This document shows positions 1 to 9,703 of a stretch of DNA of 64,000 nucleotides, in pieces. Under the pieces are notes generated by a model. The model made no database searches and was not told the origin of the DNA. It saw only the letters and a list, made by a program, of their open reading frames with translations. Source of the stretch: Nitrobacter winogradskyi (GTDB lineage Bacteria > Pseudomonadota > Alphaproteobacteria > Rhizobiales > Xanthobacteraceae); the NCBI RefSeq assembly GCF_006539545.1, contig NZ_BJNF01000025.1:16100-80099 (forward strand). Reading direction: 5' to 3'. Made by a program: the position numbers and the translations under genes. Positions within the stretch are counted from its first letter, which is position 1. Each line of letters opens with the position of its first letter.

Positions 1-1179
1 TTCGCGGTCCGGCGTGAGGCATTGCTTGCGGCCATCGAGGCGGCACGACCGGACAGCCTCTACCGCCTTTTCAACAGCCTGCTGGATCAGATCGGCCCTC
101 GGCGGGCAGACATCCTGCACCTGCCGGGCGCGTTGGCGACCATGCCGAAGCTCGATCGAACGACAGCCGGCGCGCTGCTGTCCGCGGCCAGCCAGTCGCA
201 CCTGCTGGCGCGCGGAATCCATGCAAGCGTGACCCGGCAGACCGGCAATTTTTTTCCCGCGATTCGAATCAAGAGGCCGGTTTCGCGGCAGCGCGTGACG
301 GTGATCATCCCGACGCGCGACCGCGTTTCGCTTCTGCAACGATGCCTGGAGACCATCACACCTGCCGTTGAACGCTGTCACGCCGATATCCTCGTTGTCG
401 ACAACGACAGCGCGCATCCGCAGACGATCGACTTTCTTTCCGACCTGCCGCGACGCGGCATCCGGACCTTGCGAATCGAAGGGCCATTCAATTTCGCAAG
501 GCTCAACAACCAGGCCGCCGCAACGCTCGACAGCGACACCCTGTGCCTGCTCAACAACGACATCGAAGCAAGCTCCGACGACTGGCTAGAAGAGATGCTG
601 ACGCGTCTGGGCGAGCCGGACGTCGGCGCGGTCGGCGCGCTGCTGACCTGGCCCGGCGGCGTCGTGCAGCACGGCGGCGTGGTGTTGGGCATGAACTTTT
701 CGGTCGCGCACGCCTTCACGGACCGACTCAGCGATGATCCGGGTTCTCTCGATCAACTCCTCGTGGCGCACGAATGCAGCGCGGTGACCGCGGCATGCCT
801 TGCGACAAGGCGAAGCGACTATCTCGCCGTCGGCGGAATGGACGAGGCTCGATTCGCGGTGGCGCTCAATGATGTCGACTATTGCCTGCGCCTTCGCGAG
901 GCCGGCAAGCGCATCGTCCTGACGCCGCACGCGAAACTGATCCACGCCGAGTCCGCCAGCCGGGGGCGCGACAACCGTGCCGACCGGCGAGGCCGGTTCG
1001 AACACGAACTCAATCTGCTGCGCGCGCGCTGGGGCGAATTTCTGAATGACGATCCGGCTTACAATCCGCAATTGTCACGCGACGGTGTGCCCTATAGCGG
1101 CCTGGCGTGGCCCCCCGGACGACGAACTCCCCGATACAACCATCCGCCGGTCGCGCACGATTTGCCGTTGGGATTTTGA
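1..1179 (+). CDS. Glycosyltransferase family 2, C-terminal part (5' end outside window)
   Basis: The frame is open from base 1, so the true start lies upstream and this is a partial gene. The GT-A domain begins near base 295 with the family 2 signature VTVIIPTRDR. It continues through a DND segment (ILVVDND), a metal-binding-like LLNNDIE, and a late acceptor-side motif ALNDVDYCLRLREAGKR. This layout matches rhamnosyl/galactosyl-type GT2 enzymes that build O-antigen or exopolysaccharide in the cytoplasm. It sits beside the dTDP-rhamnose genes, so a rhamnosyltransferase role is plausible but unproven. The stop codon falls inside an intergenic repeat element (1173-1216), so the last residues (GF) may be repeat-derived. 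Donor and acceptor cannot be read from the sequence. Confidence 0.9.
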   Translation, partial: FAVRREALLAAIEAARPDSLYRLFNSLLDQIGPRRADILHLPGALATMPKLDRTTAGALLSAASQSHLLARGIHASVTRQTGNFFPAIRIKRPVSRQRVTVIIPTRDRVSLLQRCLETITPAVERCHADILVVDNDSAHPQTIDFLSDLPRRGIRTLRIEGPFNFARLNNQAAATLDSDTLCLLNNDIEASSDDWLEEMLTRLGEPDVGAVGALLTWPGGVVQHGGVVLGMNFSVAHAFTDRLSDDPGSLDQLLVAHECSAVTAACLATRRSDYLAVGGMDEARFAVALNDVDYCLRLREAGKRIVLTPHAKLIHAESASRGRDNRADRRGRFEHELNLLRARWGEFLNDDPAYNPQLSRDGVPYSGLAWPPGRRTPRYNHPPVAHDLPLGF

Positions 1180-1216
1180 CGCGTTTTCTTCACGCGAACC
1201 AGTATCCGCTTCGCCC
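1173..1216. repeat. Intergenic repeat element, copy 1
   Basis: This carries the core ttttgacgcgttttcttc followed by cacgcgaacc and a short tail, shared with the copies near 19739, 23374, 27486, 33541, 44046, 47328 and 63863. The core contains the inverted pair gacgcg/cgcg. It overlaps the stop codon of the upstream glycosyltransferase gene. Confidence 0.7.
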
Positions 1217-1245
1217 CAAAAGCTAAGAGCCGCGTCGCGTCGGGA

Positions 1246-2187
1246 TCATGCCCGCATGGCCGGCACCGCCTGTTCGCCTTGCCGGGTGACGAGGCTGTCG
1301 AGCTCCGTCGACAGCGCGTCCTGCCAGATTGGTAGGGTCAATCCGAAACGCTCTCGGAGTTGCGACAGGTCGAGCCTGGAATTGCCGGGCCGTCTCGCCT
1401 TGGTCGGAAAATCCGCCGTCGCGATTGGCGTGACCGTCTCCACAGCAAGCCTCACACCGCGCGACTTCAATCCGCCGACAATGGCGGTGGCAAAGCCGTG
1501 CCAACTGGTTTCGCCCGCGCAGGCGAGATTGACCACGCCGCCGTGGCGCGCGAACAACGCGCTCAGGTCCGATGCGTTCGAGAGCACGATGCGAGACACG
1601 GCATCCGCGATCGTGTTTGCCGTGGTCGGGGCGCCTGTCTGATCAGCGACAATGCGCAACTCTTTTCGTTCGCCGGCCAGCCGCACGATCGTGCGCAGGA
1701 AACTTGCCCCGCCCGCAGAATAGACCCAGGAGGTGCGCGCGATCAGATGCGGTCCGTCGGCCGCCTGGATGGCGAGATCACCGGCGAGCTTGCTCGCACC
1801 GTAGACCGAGAGCGGACCCGTTGGACTGGCCTCGCGCCACGGTCTGTCGCCAGAGCCATCGAAGACATAGTCGGTAGAAAAATGAATCAACGGCACGCGA
1901 TGCCGCGCCGACCATTCCGCAATCGCAGCGGGCGCTTTGGCGTTGACGAGGAGAGCGAGTTCGCGCTCGTCCTCCGCGCGATCCACCGCGGTATAGGCCG
2001 CGGGATTGATGATGAGATCGGGTTTAAATCGGTCGAGCGCCTCGGCGAGCGTTTCGGGCTTCGATAGGTCGAACGCGCTGCGCGACGGCGCGATGACCAT
2101 GCCGCCTTCCTTCAGCAGCGGACGCAGCGCCCCGCCGACCTGACCGCTGCTACCCGTCAACAGTATCCGCATCAGACTTGCCATCAC
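1246..2187 (-). CDS. rfbD: dTDP-4-dehydrorhamnose reductase
   Basis: This enzyme is the last step of dTDP-L-rhamnose synthesis, the NAD(P)H reduction of dTDP-4-dehydro-L-rhamnose. The N-terminal Rossmann motif MRILLTGSSGQVGG and the short-chain dehydrogenase active-site block VYGASKLAGD (Tyr/Lys pair) are both visible, as is STDYVFDGSGDRPWRE, a hallmark of RmlD. The length of about 300 residues is normal. The first possible start, GTG at 2187, overlaps the rfbC stop by 4 bases; ATG at 2184 or ATG at 2172 (directly before the Rossmann motif) are equally possible. It is co-transcribed with rfbC. Function is well supported. Confidence 0.93.
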   Translation of the reverse strand: MMASLMRILLTGSSGQVGGALRPLLKEGGMVIAPSRSAFDLSKPETLAEALDRFKPDLIINPAAYTAVDRAEDERELALLVNAKAPAAIAEWSARHRVPLIHFSTDYVFDGSGDRPWREASPTGPLSVYGASKLAGDLAIQAADGPHLIARTSWVYSAGGASFLRTIVRLAGERKELRIVADQTGAPTTANTIADAVSRIVLSNASDLSALFARHGGVVNLACAGETSWHGFATAIVGGLKSRGVRLAVETVTPIATADFPTKARRPGNSRLDLSQLRERFGLTLPIWQDALSTELDSLVTRQGEQAVPAMRA

Positions 2188-2738
2188 ACCTGCCCATAGA
2201 TTGGAAGGTTCTTTACATCCGCCAGCAGCGGCGCCTCCGCGTCCTTGGCGGACAAAGACGGCGCCTCCACACCCCAGTCGATGCCGATGGCAGGATCATT
2301 CCAGCGAATCGAAAGCTCGTCCTTCGGACTATAGAGATCGTCGCATTTGTAGAAGAAATCGGCCGTCTCGGACAGAACGATAAAGCCGTGCGCGAAGCCG
2401 CGGGGGACCCAGAGCTGCCGCCTGTTATCTTCGTTCAACTCCACAGCGACGTGACGGCCGAAATTCGGACTGCCGACGCGCACGTCGACCGCGACATCCA
2501 GAACCTTGCCGCGCAGCACCGTCACCAGTTTCCCCTGGGGAGATGGGTTTTGCAGGTGCAACCCGCGCAGCACGCCCCGCGCGGAGCGTGACAGGTTGTC
2601 CTGGACGAACGGCCGCGTGACGCCGTGCTCGACGTAACGGGGAAACTGATACGTCTCGAGAAAAAAGCCACGCTGGTCTCCGAACAGCCGGGGTTCGAAG
2701 ATGATGGCCTCAGGAACTTCGGTTCGAACAACATTCAT
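2184..2738 (-). CDS. rfbC: dTDP-4-dehydrorhamnose 3,5-epimerase
   Basis: A cupin-fold epimerase that converts dTDP-4-dehydro-6-deoxyglucose to the L-rhamno form. The family landmarks are present: the opening PEAIIFEPRLFGDQRGFFLE, the catalytic-His region RGLHLQNPSPQGKLVTVLRG, and VPRGFAHGFIVLS. At 184 residues it has the usual RmlC length. It starts at an ATG, its stop overlaps the start of rfbD by 4 bases, and it is divergent from rfbA across an AT-rich 104-base intergenic region. Together rfbA, rfbB, rfbC and rfbD form a complete rhamnose donor pathway. Confidence 0.95.
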   Translation of the reverse strand: MNVVRTEVPEAIIFEPRLFGDQRGFFLETYQFPRYVEHGVTRPFVQDNLSRSARGVLRGLHLQNPSPQGKLVTVLRGKVLDVAVDVRVGSPNFGRHVAVELNEDNRRQLWVPRGFAHGFIVLSETADFFYKCDDLYSPKDELSIRWNDPAIGIDWGVEAPSLSAKDAEAPLLADVKNLPIYGQV

Positions 2739-2791
2739 TTTCAGTTACTTTATATTTGTTAACTCACGATGCCTTCTCATTGATAACAAAC

Positions 2792-2819
2792 TTGCGCGCT
2801 TAACACTATATGTTATGTT
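2792..2819 (+). promoter_or_regulatory. Candidate promoter of rfbAB
   Basis: A TTGCGC box at 2792 and a TATGTT box at 2814 are separated by 16 bases, in the AT-rich gap between rfbC and rfbA. The interval also contains the inverted pair TAACA-N5-TGTTA (2801-2815). This was assigned by eye only. Confidence 0.35.
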
Positions 2820-2842
2820 GTGCGAGATAAATGAGAGGGGCC

Positions 2843-3718
2843 ATGAAGGGCATCATTCTTGCCGGGGGGACGGGTTCGCGCCTTTACCCGGTGACGACAG
2901 TCGTTTCCAAGCAGCTCCTGCCCGTCTTCGACAAGCCGATGATCTATTATCCGCTGTCGACGCTGATGCTGGGCGGCATCCGGGAAATCATGATCATTTC
3001 GACACCGCAGGACGAGCCGCTGTTTCATCGGCTGCTCGGCGATGGCAGTGAAATCGGCATGCGCTTTGCCTATGCGACGCAGGAATCCCCGCGCGGGCTG
3101 GCGGACGCCTTCATCGTCGGCCGCGACTTTATCGGCTCCGACGCCGTCGCCCTCGTATTGGGCGATAACATTTTCTACGGTCACGGGTTACCTCAACTGT
3201 TATCAGCCGCATCCTCCCGCAACAAGGGAGCCACCGTGTTCGGCTATGTCGTGAACACCCCTGAGCAATACGGGGTCGTTGAACTCGACGATACCGGGCG
3301 AGCGCGCTCGATCGAAGAGAAGCCGAGGCAACCAAAATCCAACATAGCCGTGACCGGGCTGTATTTTTACGACAACGACGTCGTCGAGATCGCGGCGGGC
3401 GTCAAGCCTTCGGCACGCGGCGAGATCGAGATCACGGACGTCAACAACGCCTATCTTGAGCGCGGCGACCTCTATGTCGAAGTGCTCGGGCGCGGCTTCG
3501 CCTGGCTCGACACCGGAACGCATTCCTCGCTGGTCGAGGCCAGCCACTTCGTCCAGATCCTGGAGCAGCGCCAGGGCTTGCGCATCGCCTGCCCCGAGGA
3601 AATCGCGCTGCGGCAAGGCTACATCTCGCTTCAGGCCTTTGAGAAAGCCGCCGAGAAGAACGGGAAAAGCAGCTACGGCGAGTATCTGAGATCCGTTGCC
3701 ATTTCATACCAGTGTTAA
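2843..3718 (+). CDS. rfbA: Glucose-1-phosphate thymidylyltransferase
   Basis: This enzyme catalyses dTTP plus glucose-1-phosphate to dTDP-glucose, the committed step to dTDP-rhamnose. The nucleotidyltransferase signature [15 protein letters not shown] opens the protein, followed by [17 protein letters not shown] and the metal-site [10 protein letters not shown]. The chosen ATG at 2843 gives 291 residues and lies behind a purine-rich GAGAGGGG; an in-frame ATG at 2831 adds four residues and is less likely. It is followed 25 bases later by rfbB in the same orientation. Confidence 0.96.
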   Translation: MKGIILAGGTGSRLYPVTTVVSKQLLPVFDKPMIYYPLSTLMLGGIREIMIISTPQDEPLFHRLLGDGSEIGMRFAYATQESPRGLADAFIVGRDFIGSDAVALVLGDNIFYGHGLPQLLSAASSRNKGATVFGYVVNTPEQYGVVELDDTGRARSIEEKPRQPKSNIAVTGLYFYDNDVVEIAAGVKPSARGEIEITDVNNAYLERGDLYVEVLGRGFAWLDTGTHSSLVEASHFVQILEQRQGLRIACPEEIALRQGYISLQAFEKAAEKNGKSSYGEYLRSVAISYQC

Positions 3719-3743
3719 TTTCAAATCGCGGAGGCGACCTGCT

Positions 3744-4811
3744 ATGCGCTTCAAGGCTTCGACCATTTTTGTCACAGGCGGCGCGGGATTCATCGGTTCG
3801 GCGGTGGTTCGCCACCTTTTGCACGATACTCACGCTCGCGTGGTCAACATCGACAAGTGTACCTACGCGGCTAACCTCGATTCGTTACCCGGCACGAACG
3901 AGAATCTGAACTATGCCTTCGAAAAGCAGTGCATCTGCGACAGCGTAGGGCTGCGTCATCTGTTCGAGAAATATCGGCCGGATGCCGTCATGAATCTCGC
4001 CGCCGAGAGTCATGTCGACCGCTCGATCGATGGCCCCGGTGAATTTATCCAGACCAACATTGTCGGCACCTTCACTCTGCTGCAGGAAACCTTGCGTCAC
4101 TGGCGCTCGCTCTCGCCCGAGAAGCGGGAGAAATTCCGCTTTCTGCACGTCTCGACCGACGAGGTCTTCGGCTCGCTCGGCGATAGCGGCTCTTTCACCG
4201 AGACCACCGCCTATGCGCCGAACTCGCCCTATTCGGCCAGCAAGGCGTCCTCCGATCATCTGGTGCGCGCCTGGCGCGAAACTTATGAGCTACCCACGCT
4301 GATCACCAATTGCTCGAACAATTACGGACCCTATCACTTTCCGGAGAAGCTAATCCCCCACATGATCATCAAGGGCCTCGCGGGCGAGCCGCTGCCTGTC
4401 TATGGCGACGGCAGGAATATTCGAGACTGGCTCTATGTCGATGATCACGCGAGGGCGCTCTCGCTCGTTCTGGAACACGGCGCTGTCGGCCACACCTACA
4501 ATGTCGGCGGGCGTAACGAGCGAACCAACCTGCATGTGGTCGAGAGCATCTGTGATCTGCTCGACGAGATCGCTCCGAACACGACCAACCGGCATCGCGA
4601 CCTCATCACCTTCGTCGCCGACCGTCCCGGTCACGATCGACGCTACGCCATCGACGCATCGAAGCTCGAACGCGAACTGGGCTGGCGGGCGAAGGAGGAT
4701 TTCGAGAGCGGCATTGAGAAAACCGTCCGGTGGTATGTCGACGAGCGGCCGTGGTGGCAGGCGATCCTGGCGCGAGGCTACGCGGCCAAGCGCGTGGGAC
4801 TGAGGCAATAG
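3744..4811 (+). CDS. rfbB: dTDP-glucose 4,6-dehydratase
   Basis: This NAD-dependent enzyme converts dTDP-glucose to dTDP-4-dehydro-6-deoxyglucose. An extended SDR fold is evident: [15 protein letters not shown] near the N terminus, [13 protein letters not shown], the [11 protein letters not shown] active-site segment and [15 protein letters not shown] (Tyr-x-x-x-Lys). The ATG at 3744, preceded by GAGG, gives 355 residues, the usual RmlB length. The open frame extends upstream into rfbA, but the homologous start is [13 protein letters not shown]. Confidence 0.96.
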   Translation: MRFKASTIFVTGGAGFIGSAVVRHLLHDTHARVVNIDKCTYAANLDSLPGTNENLNYAFEKQCICDSVGLRHLFEKYRPDAVMNLAAESHVDRSIDGPGEFIQTNIVGTFTLLQETLRHWRSLSPEKREKFRFLHVSTDEVFGSLGDSGSFTETTAYAPNSPYSASKASSDHLVRAWRETYELPTLITNCSNNYGPYHFPEKLIPHMIIKGLAGEPLPVYGDGRNIRDWLYVDDHARALSLVLEHGAVGHTYNVGGRNERTNLHVVESICDLLDEIAPNTTNRHRDLITFVADRPGHDRRYAIDASKLERELGWRAKEDFESGIEKTVRWYVDERPWWQAILARGYAAKRVGLRQ

Positions 4812-4869
4812 CCTGTCGATCCATCGCTCGAGAGTTTATCCCGTGATCGGAAACCAGGATCTGTAATAC

Positions 4870-6171
4870 ATGCGCATCGTGATGATCGGCGCCGGCTATG
4901 TCGGCCTGGTGTCGGCAGCCTGCTTCGCCGATTTCGGCCATGACGTGACGTGCGTCGACAAGGATTCCGAGAAGATCGCGGCGCTCAACCAGTACCGGAT
5001 CCCGATTTTCGAACCCGATCTCGACAAACTCGTCGAGTCCGGCGTCAATTCGGGTCGGCTGAGATTCGGGGTCGATCTCTCCGACATCAGCGACGCGGAC
5101 GCCGTATTCATCGCGGTCGGAACGCCGTCACGCCGCGGCGACGGTCACGCCGATCTGAGCTACGTGCATGCCGCGGCTCGCGAAATCGCTGGTTTGCTGG
5201 AGGGCTTCACCCTCATCGTCACCAAATCGACGGTGCCCGTCGGAACCGGCGACGAGGTGGAGCGGATCATTCAGGAGACAAATCCGGAAGCCGACTTCGC
5301 CGTCGTTGCAAACCCCGAGTTCCTGCGGGAGGGCGCAGCGATCAGGGACTTTCAGCATCCGGATCGCATCGTGGTCGGGACCAATGACGAACGCGCGAAG
5401 AAGGTGATGGGCCAGATCTACCGTCCTCTCTATCTCAACCAGGCCCCCATCCTCTATACCAGCCGACGCACCGCCGAACTGATCAAGTACGCGGCCAACG
5501 CTTTTCTCGCGACCAAGATCACCTTCATCAACGAGATCGCGGATCTTGCGGAACGTGTCGGCGCCAACGTGCAGGATGTCGCGCGCGGCATCGGACTCGA
5601 CAATCGTATCGGCGCCAAATTTCTGCATGCCGGTCCAGGCTATGGCGGCTCCTGCTTTCCAAAGGACACCCGCGCGCTGTCGAAGACCGCGCTCGATTAT
5701 GGCGTGCAGCTCCGTGTCGTCGAGGCGACCCTGACCGTGAACGAGATCCGCAAGCGCACCATGTCGCGAAAGGTCGCCGGCGCGCTCGACCACGACATTC
5801 GCGGCAAGACCATCGCCGTGCTCGGCCTGACCTTCAAGCCCGACACCGATGACATGCGCGAAGCGCCGTCGATCGCGCTGATTGCCGGCCTGCTTGATTT
5901 CGGCGCCAAGGTAAGAGCGCACGATCCCATCGGCATGGAGCAGGCGAAGAAGGAACTCTCCGACATTGAGTATTGCGACGATCCCTACACCTGCGCCCGG
6001 GGCGCCGACGCGCTGGTGATCGTGACCGAGTGGCGACAGTTCCGCGCGCTGGACCTCGAGCGGATCAGAACAGACATGGCCACGCCTGTTATCGTGGATC
6101 TGCGAAACATCTACAGGCCGGAAGACGTGCGGTCGGCGGGGTTTAAATATGAGAGCATCGGTCGAGCATAA
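4870..6171 (+). CDS. ugd: UDP-glucose 6-dehydrogenase
   Basis: This enzyme oxidises UDP-glucose to UDP-glucuronate for acidic exopolysaccharide or capsule. It shows the N-terminal MRIVMIGAGYVGLVSAACF nucleotide-binding motif, then AVGTPSRRGDGHADLSYV. The catalytic cysteine loop is GPGYGGSCFPKDTRAL, and the C-terminal UDP-binding domain contains LTFKPDTDDMREAPS. The 433 residues fit the Ugd/TuaD family. It lies 58 bases behind rfbB and may be in the same transcript. A UDP-galactose or GDP-mannose dehydrogenase is less likely given the loop sequence. Confidence 0.94.
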   Translation: MRIVMIGAGYVGLVSAACFADFGHDVTCVDKDSEKIAALNQYRIPIFEPDLDKLVESGVNSGRLRFGVDLSDISDADAVFIAVGTPSRRGDGHADLSYVHAAAREIAGLLEGFTLIVTKSTVPVGTGDEVERIIQETNPEADFAVVANPEFLREGAAIRDFQHPDRIVVGTNDERAKKVMGQIYRPLYLNQAPILYTSRRTAELIKYAANAFLATKITFINEIADLAERVGANVQDVARGIGLDNRIGAKFLHAGPGYGGSCFPKDTRALSKTALDYGVQLRVVEATLTVNEIRKRTMSRKVAGALDHDIRGKTIAVLGLTFKPDTDDMREAPSIALIAGLLDFGAKVRAHDPIGMEQAKKELSDIEYCDDPYTCARGADALVIVTEWRQFRALDLERIRTDMATPVIVDLRNIYRPEDVRSAGFKYESIGRA

Positions 6172-6799
6172 AACGAACACTTCAGGAAACGACGCCTTGC
6201 TGGCCCCTTCCATGGCCACCATCGACAGGACACAACAATTGCTGCCGAGAATGTCGTCGGACGAAGCAGCCCTGTTCCTGTCATTCGTCAGGAACAGCCG
6301 CATCTATGTCGAGTTCGGAACCGGCGGAAGCACTGTCGTCGCATCGAGACACGTCCAGAGTTCGATCCTTTCCGTCGACTCGTCCCGGGAGTGGCTCGAC
6401 CAGGTCAGGACCGCATGCGCTCCAAATCAGACAAAGCCGGAGCTGATTTTTGTCGATATCGGCCCGATCGGAGAATGGGGATTTCCCACCGATGCCTCCA
6501 CAAAAAAGCGCTGGCCGGACTATCACTCGGCTATCTGGAAAATGCCGCAAAGTTCCGCCGCGGACCTCTATTTCGTCGACGGCCGCTTCAGGGTCGCGTG
6601 CTTCGCGCAGATCGTGTTGCACTGTAATCCGAATGCGATTATCGGCATTCACGACTTCACGTCACGTCCGAAGTATCATTGCGTCAGGGAGATCGCGCGC
6701 GAGATTGCAACAGCCGGCGATATCTCATTTTTCCGTCCCTTACCGGAAAAGAAAATTGCGGAGGCGATCCTGCAATCATTTTTTTCCGAGCCCTCTTGA
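6149..6799 (+). CDS. SAM-methyltransferase-like protein of unknown substrate
   Basis: A 216-residue protein with a motif resembling class I methyltransferase motif I, YVEFGTGGSTVVAS (about residues 52-65), followed by an acidic strand LSVDSSREW. Later comes LYFVDGRFRVACFAQIVLHC, where DGR occupies the motif IV/V position, and IIGIHDFTSRPKY. This pattern is seen in small putative methyltransferases within surface-polysaccharide clusters. The ATG at 6149 overlaps the end of ugd by 23 bases; ATG at 6212 is an alternative start. No signal peptide is seen. The substrate is unknown, and a glycan methylation role is inferred from position only. Confidence 0.65.
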   Translation: MRASVEHKTNTSGNDALLAPSMATIDRTQQLLPRMSSDEAALFLSFVRNSRIYVEFGTGGSTVVASRHVQSSILSVDSSREWLDQVRTACAPNQTKPELIFVDIGPIGEWGFPTDASTKKRWPDYHSAIWKMPQSSAADLYFVDGRFRVACFAQIVLHCNPNAIIGIHDFTSRPKYHCVREIAREIATAGDISFFRPLPEKKIAEAILQSFFSEPS

Positions 6800-6808
6800 G
6801 AATTTGAG

Positions 6809-6911
6809 ACCGACTTCGCTTTTGACGGGATCAGAAGCGAAATCTCCGTAATCCTGATCTGACGCATATTTCCATGGCATGATCTGATTCAGACTTGATC
6901 GGATCATGCTG
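6809..6911. repeat. Degenerate intergenic repeat pair
   Basis: The segment has a cgacttcgcttttgac...tcagaagcg module and a second module with catgatctgatt and cggatcatgct. Both resemble the repeat at 63863-64000. It lies between convergent genes and may fold into hairpins that end both transcripts. Confidence 0.5.
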
Positions 6912-7009
6912 TAACAGTTTCGGTGTCCCCGCCGCAATCGGCTGGCGCATGGAAGATGGTCCGGCGTACAGCTGCTATCCTGTTCTGTGCAGCATTCTCA
7001 TCGCAACCC

Positions 7010-8260
7010 TTAGCGATGAATCAGCGTCTTGAGCTCAGGCAGAAACTTCAGGATCGTCCGATCCTCGACGTCGTTACGGTCGCGAAGCGTAAAGAACTCC
7101 ATCGCCCGAATGCGCTCCGGATCGCCTGCCGCCAAGGGCCTTCCTCGCTCCCGTTTCTTCAAAAGCTGCTGTCGAGATTTCGTATAGTAATGATTGATGG
7201 CCAGCTTCCTGCGCTTGGGAACCGAGCATCGGCCGCCGATCGGAAAAACGGGAGTGCCATCCTCCTGAACGTAACATCCGAGCACCAGAGACTGGTGGGG
7301 GTGAAGATAGGCCACGATCGCGTCTGGGCGCACGATCGATTTCATCACATAATGATCGGGGAAATCATCAGGAGCCCTTCGCGTGAATGACTCGATGCAA
7401 AGGCCGTCTGGCTTTGCATCGAGACCATTGGAGCCGAAATTCAGCCATTGAACCGCGACCGCCGGTGCCGAAGGAATTCCGTCCAGAACATCCCTGATGC
7501 TGCTGCCCTCGACGGGATAGAGAAACTCATCGGCGTCGATGAACGCGCACCACTCGGAGCTGTTCCGGTAGCTATCGATCGCGTGATGAAAGGCGCGTAT
7601 CTGTCCGAACTCACCCTTCACATAGTGGTACGTGATCATATCCGGCCAGGGAAAGGATTCGATTATCGCACGTGTTTCGTCGGTGCTTTCATTGTCATAC
7701 AAATAGAAATGATCAACGCCGGCCAGCTTGTGAAAGTGCAGCCACTCAAGCAGATCATCCGCCTCGTTCTTGATCGCGCAAACCACGGATAATCTGTGCT
7801 TCTTGCGGCTCACGCCGGCATAGAGCTTTCCGGCCTCCATCACCCGCAGGAGGCCGGCGAACTCCCGCCGGAGATTCTCGCTCGCCGGAGCGACAGCCAA
7901 GGCGGCGAGGTAGGTGTCTTGCGCCGCCTGCGCCGAGCCCATGTTCAAATGGGTCACGGCAAGTCGATGCAGGATACGGGGATCGGGCGGCGATTCTTTC
8001 GCGAGGCGCATTAGAATCTCCCGCGCTCGCGTAAAATCGCACGCCTGCATCAACACCGCGGCTCTCGCGAATTGATACTCGCTGTATCCGCTAAATTGCT
8101 CTTCCAGCTCCTTGACCGACCGCATCAACTCTTCAGGATTCGGATTGGCAATCCGTCCCGAAAAGAACTCTTTCAATCTCGGCTCTATGTCGTTGGCCGT
8201 GAGCGCCTCAACGCCCCGATCCAGACCGAGCTTTGTCAGTGCCGCAGTTTCCGTTTCCAC
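7010..8260 (-). CDS. TPR-containing glycosyltransferase of the GT92/GT2_4 type
   Basis: The 416-residue protein has an alpha-helical TPR-like N-terminal half (about residues 40-150, with periodic A-x-x-x-Y/F and ILHRLAVTHLNMGSAQAA). A glycosyltransferase domain begins near residue 160 with LSVVCAIKNEADDLLEWL and HFYLYDNESTDETR. It continues with CAFIDADEFLYP, a DxD-like metal site. KNEADDLLEWLHFH and YDNESTD are characteristic of the GT92/DUF23-like glycosyltransferases. The start is GTG at 8260, with GGAG about 9 bases upstream. It is divergent from the gene at 8513. It probably modifies the surface glycan; the sugar is unknown. Confidence 0.8.
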   Translation of the reverse strand: METETAALTKLGLDRGVEALTANDIEPRLKEFFSGRIANPNPEELMRSVKELEEQFSGYSEYQFARAAVLMQACDFTRAREILMRLAKESPPDPRILHRLAVTHLNMGSAQAAQDTYLAALAVAPASENLRREFAGLLRVMEAGKLYAGVSRKKHRLSVVCAIKNEADDLLEWLHFHKLAGVDHFYLYDNESTDETRAIIESFPWPDMITYHYVKGEFGQIRAFHHAIDSYRNSSEWCAFIDADEFLYPVEGSSIRDVLDGIPSAPAVAVQWLNFGSNGLDAKPDGLCIESFTRRAPDDFPDHYVMKSIVRPDAIVAYLHPHQSLVLGCYVQEDGTPVFPIGGRCSVPKRRKLAINHYYTKSRQQLLKKRERGRPLAAGDPERIRAMEFFTLRDRNDVEDRTILKFLPELKTLIHR

Positions 8261-8512
8261 CCCGTCATGCTCCAGGCTTGTTCAAAAAACCGGACATCGG
8301 TTCTCAGTCCCGACGACGTAACTTGATCCGCCGAATTGTTATACAGTCTTATCAGAGCAGTGTTCCGGCTTATATGTGTGAAACCTGTTTTTGATTGTTG
8401 TAAGGTCCTCCCCCGGAAAATCAACAGATTAGTTAACAAAGGCGGCCACCAAATGTTAACGATCTGAGCAAACCCATACCGGGCGGGCGAAACAGACGGA
8501 AGGCGTTCTCGC

Positions 8513-9664
8513 ATGTTGACCCGGCGCGCGGTTGTAGCTTCGCTGGCGGTAAATCTGGTTCCGCCTATTTTCGGCCGAAGGAGCTTCGCCGCGACGGTGA
8601 AGCCCCGGCCGTTGGTGGGAGCAATCCGCTGGGACGCCTGGTATTCGCCGGGCTCAGCGCCGACTGAGGCCGTCGAGAATTCGCTATCGCCTGAGAAATA
8701 TCGCTGGCGAGCGCCATTCTTTGCGAGAGGCCCCGCACGTGACTCAGCGTCACTTTCGTTCCCTCCTGTCACTCCGGAGGAAATGGACAAGGAGATACGT
8801 CAAGCCGTCTTTGCCGGTCTCGATTACTGGGCCTTCGTTGCTTACGGATCACATCATCCGATGTCGAAGGCGCTCTATCAGTTCAGAGCGAGCGCGGAGA
8901 AGGACAACCTCAGATACTGCCTGTTTACCGAACTCGACCGGTGGGGATCGAGCAACAAGCCGACAACCTTACCTCAGGAGCATATCGGTCTCATGGCGGA
9001 CAGGAACTACCTGCGAGTCGTCGGCGACCGGCCTCTGTATTTTCTGGGTTTCATCGCACCTGCCTCGATCGAACGAAACTGGAAAGGAGTCGCGGGCCTG
9101 AGGGAGCAGATTGAAAAGTTCAGAAAAATAGCTGCCGGATCGGGATTGGCTGATCCCTACATCGTGCTCGCCGGGGACCGGAATTTCCTGATGCGCGAAG
9201 CCAGGAATATCGGCGGCGATGCGACCGGATCATACGCGCTTACGGTCGGCAACGGTCGAGGATCTTTCGCCGATCTTGCGCGAATTGCGGAGCGAGGCTG
9301 GGATGAACTCAGCAATGGTCATCTGCCTGTCGTGCCGACTGTGATGACAGGATGGGATCGACGTCCCCGCATTGAGAATCCTGTCCCATGGGAGAAAAAA
9401 CAACGTCCGGGGGAAGGCATGGAGAATTTCTTCGCAGCGCCGACCAAGAAAGAACTCGCAGATCATTTGGCGCATGCGCTCGGTTGGGTGGCGGCCCGGC
9501 CGCAAGGTGAGCAGGCTCCAGTCGTGCTGATCTACGCCTGGAACGAGAACGATGAGGGCGGCTGGCTGATGCCGACGTTGCCTTGCCAGACAGACCGCCT
9601 TGACGCACTGCGTGAGGTTCTGAAGAAGACAGCCGCCCCCAGTCGTAAGCCAGAACTCTGCTAG
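8513..9664 (+). CDS. Secreted GH99/WbsX-like protein
   Basis: The 383-residue protein has an N-terminal MLTRRAVVASLAVNLVPP, a twin-arginine-like or Sec-like export signal with a likely cut near SFAA. The mature part begins VGAIRWDAWYSP, followed by AGLDYWAFVAYG, a long barrel-like middle part with VVPTVMTGWDRRP, and a C-terminal VVLIYAWNENDEGGWLMP. The WNEND/WNEW-type end motif and the YWAF strand are seen in WbsX and glycoside hydrolase 99-like proteins. It is therefore likely an exported glycan-active enzyme, perhaps a hydrolase trimming or releasing the polysaccharide. The alternative is a non-catalytic binding protein. Confidence 0.6.
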   Translation: MLTRRAVVASLAVNLVPPIFGRRSFAATVKPRPLVGAIRWDAWYSPGSAPTEAVENSLSPEKYRWRAPFFARGPARDSASLSFPPVTPEEMDKEIRQAVFAGLDYWAFVAYGSHHPMSKALYQFRASAEKDNLRYCLFTELDRWGSSNKPTTLPQEHIGLMADRNYLRVVGDRPLYFLGFIAPASIERNWKGVAGLREQIEKFRKIAAGSGLADPYIVLAGDRNFLMREARNIGGDATGSYALTVGNGRGSFADLARIAERGWDELSNGHLPVVPTVMTGWDRRPRIENPVPWEKKQRPGEGMENFFAAPTKKELADHLAHALGWVAARPQGEQAPVVLIYAWNENDEGGWLMPTLPCQTDRLDALREVLKKTAAPSRKPELC

Positions 9665-9703
9665 ATCACAACGCACGCCGGTCTGGCTGGATCAGATCCA
9701 GGA

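Noticed and set aside
5128..6303. 391-codon minus-strand frame
   Set aside because: It is antisense to ugd.
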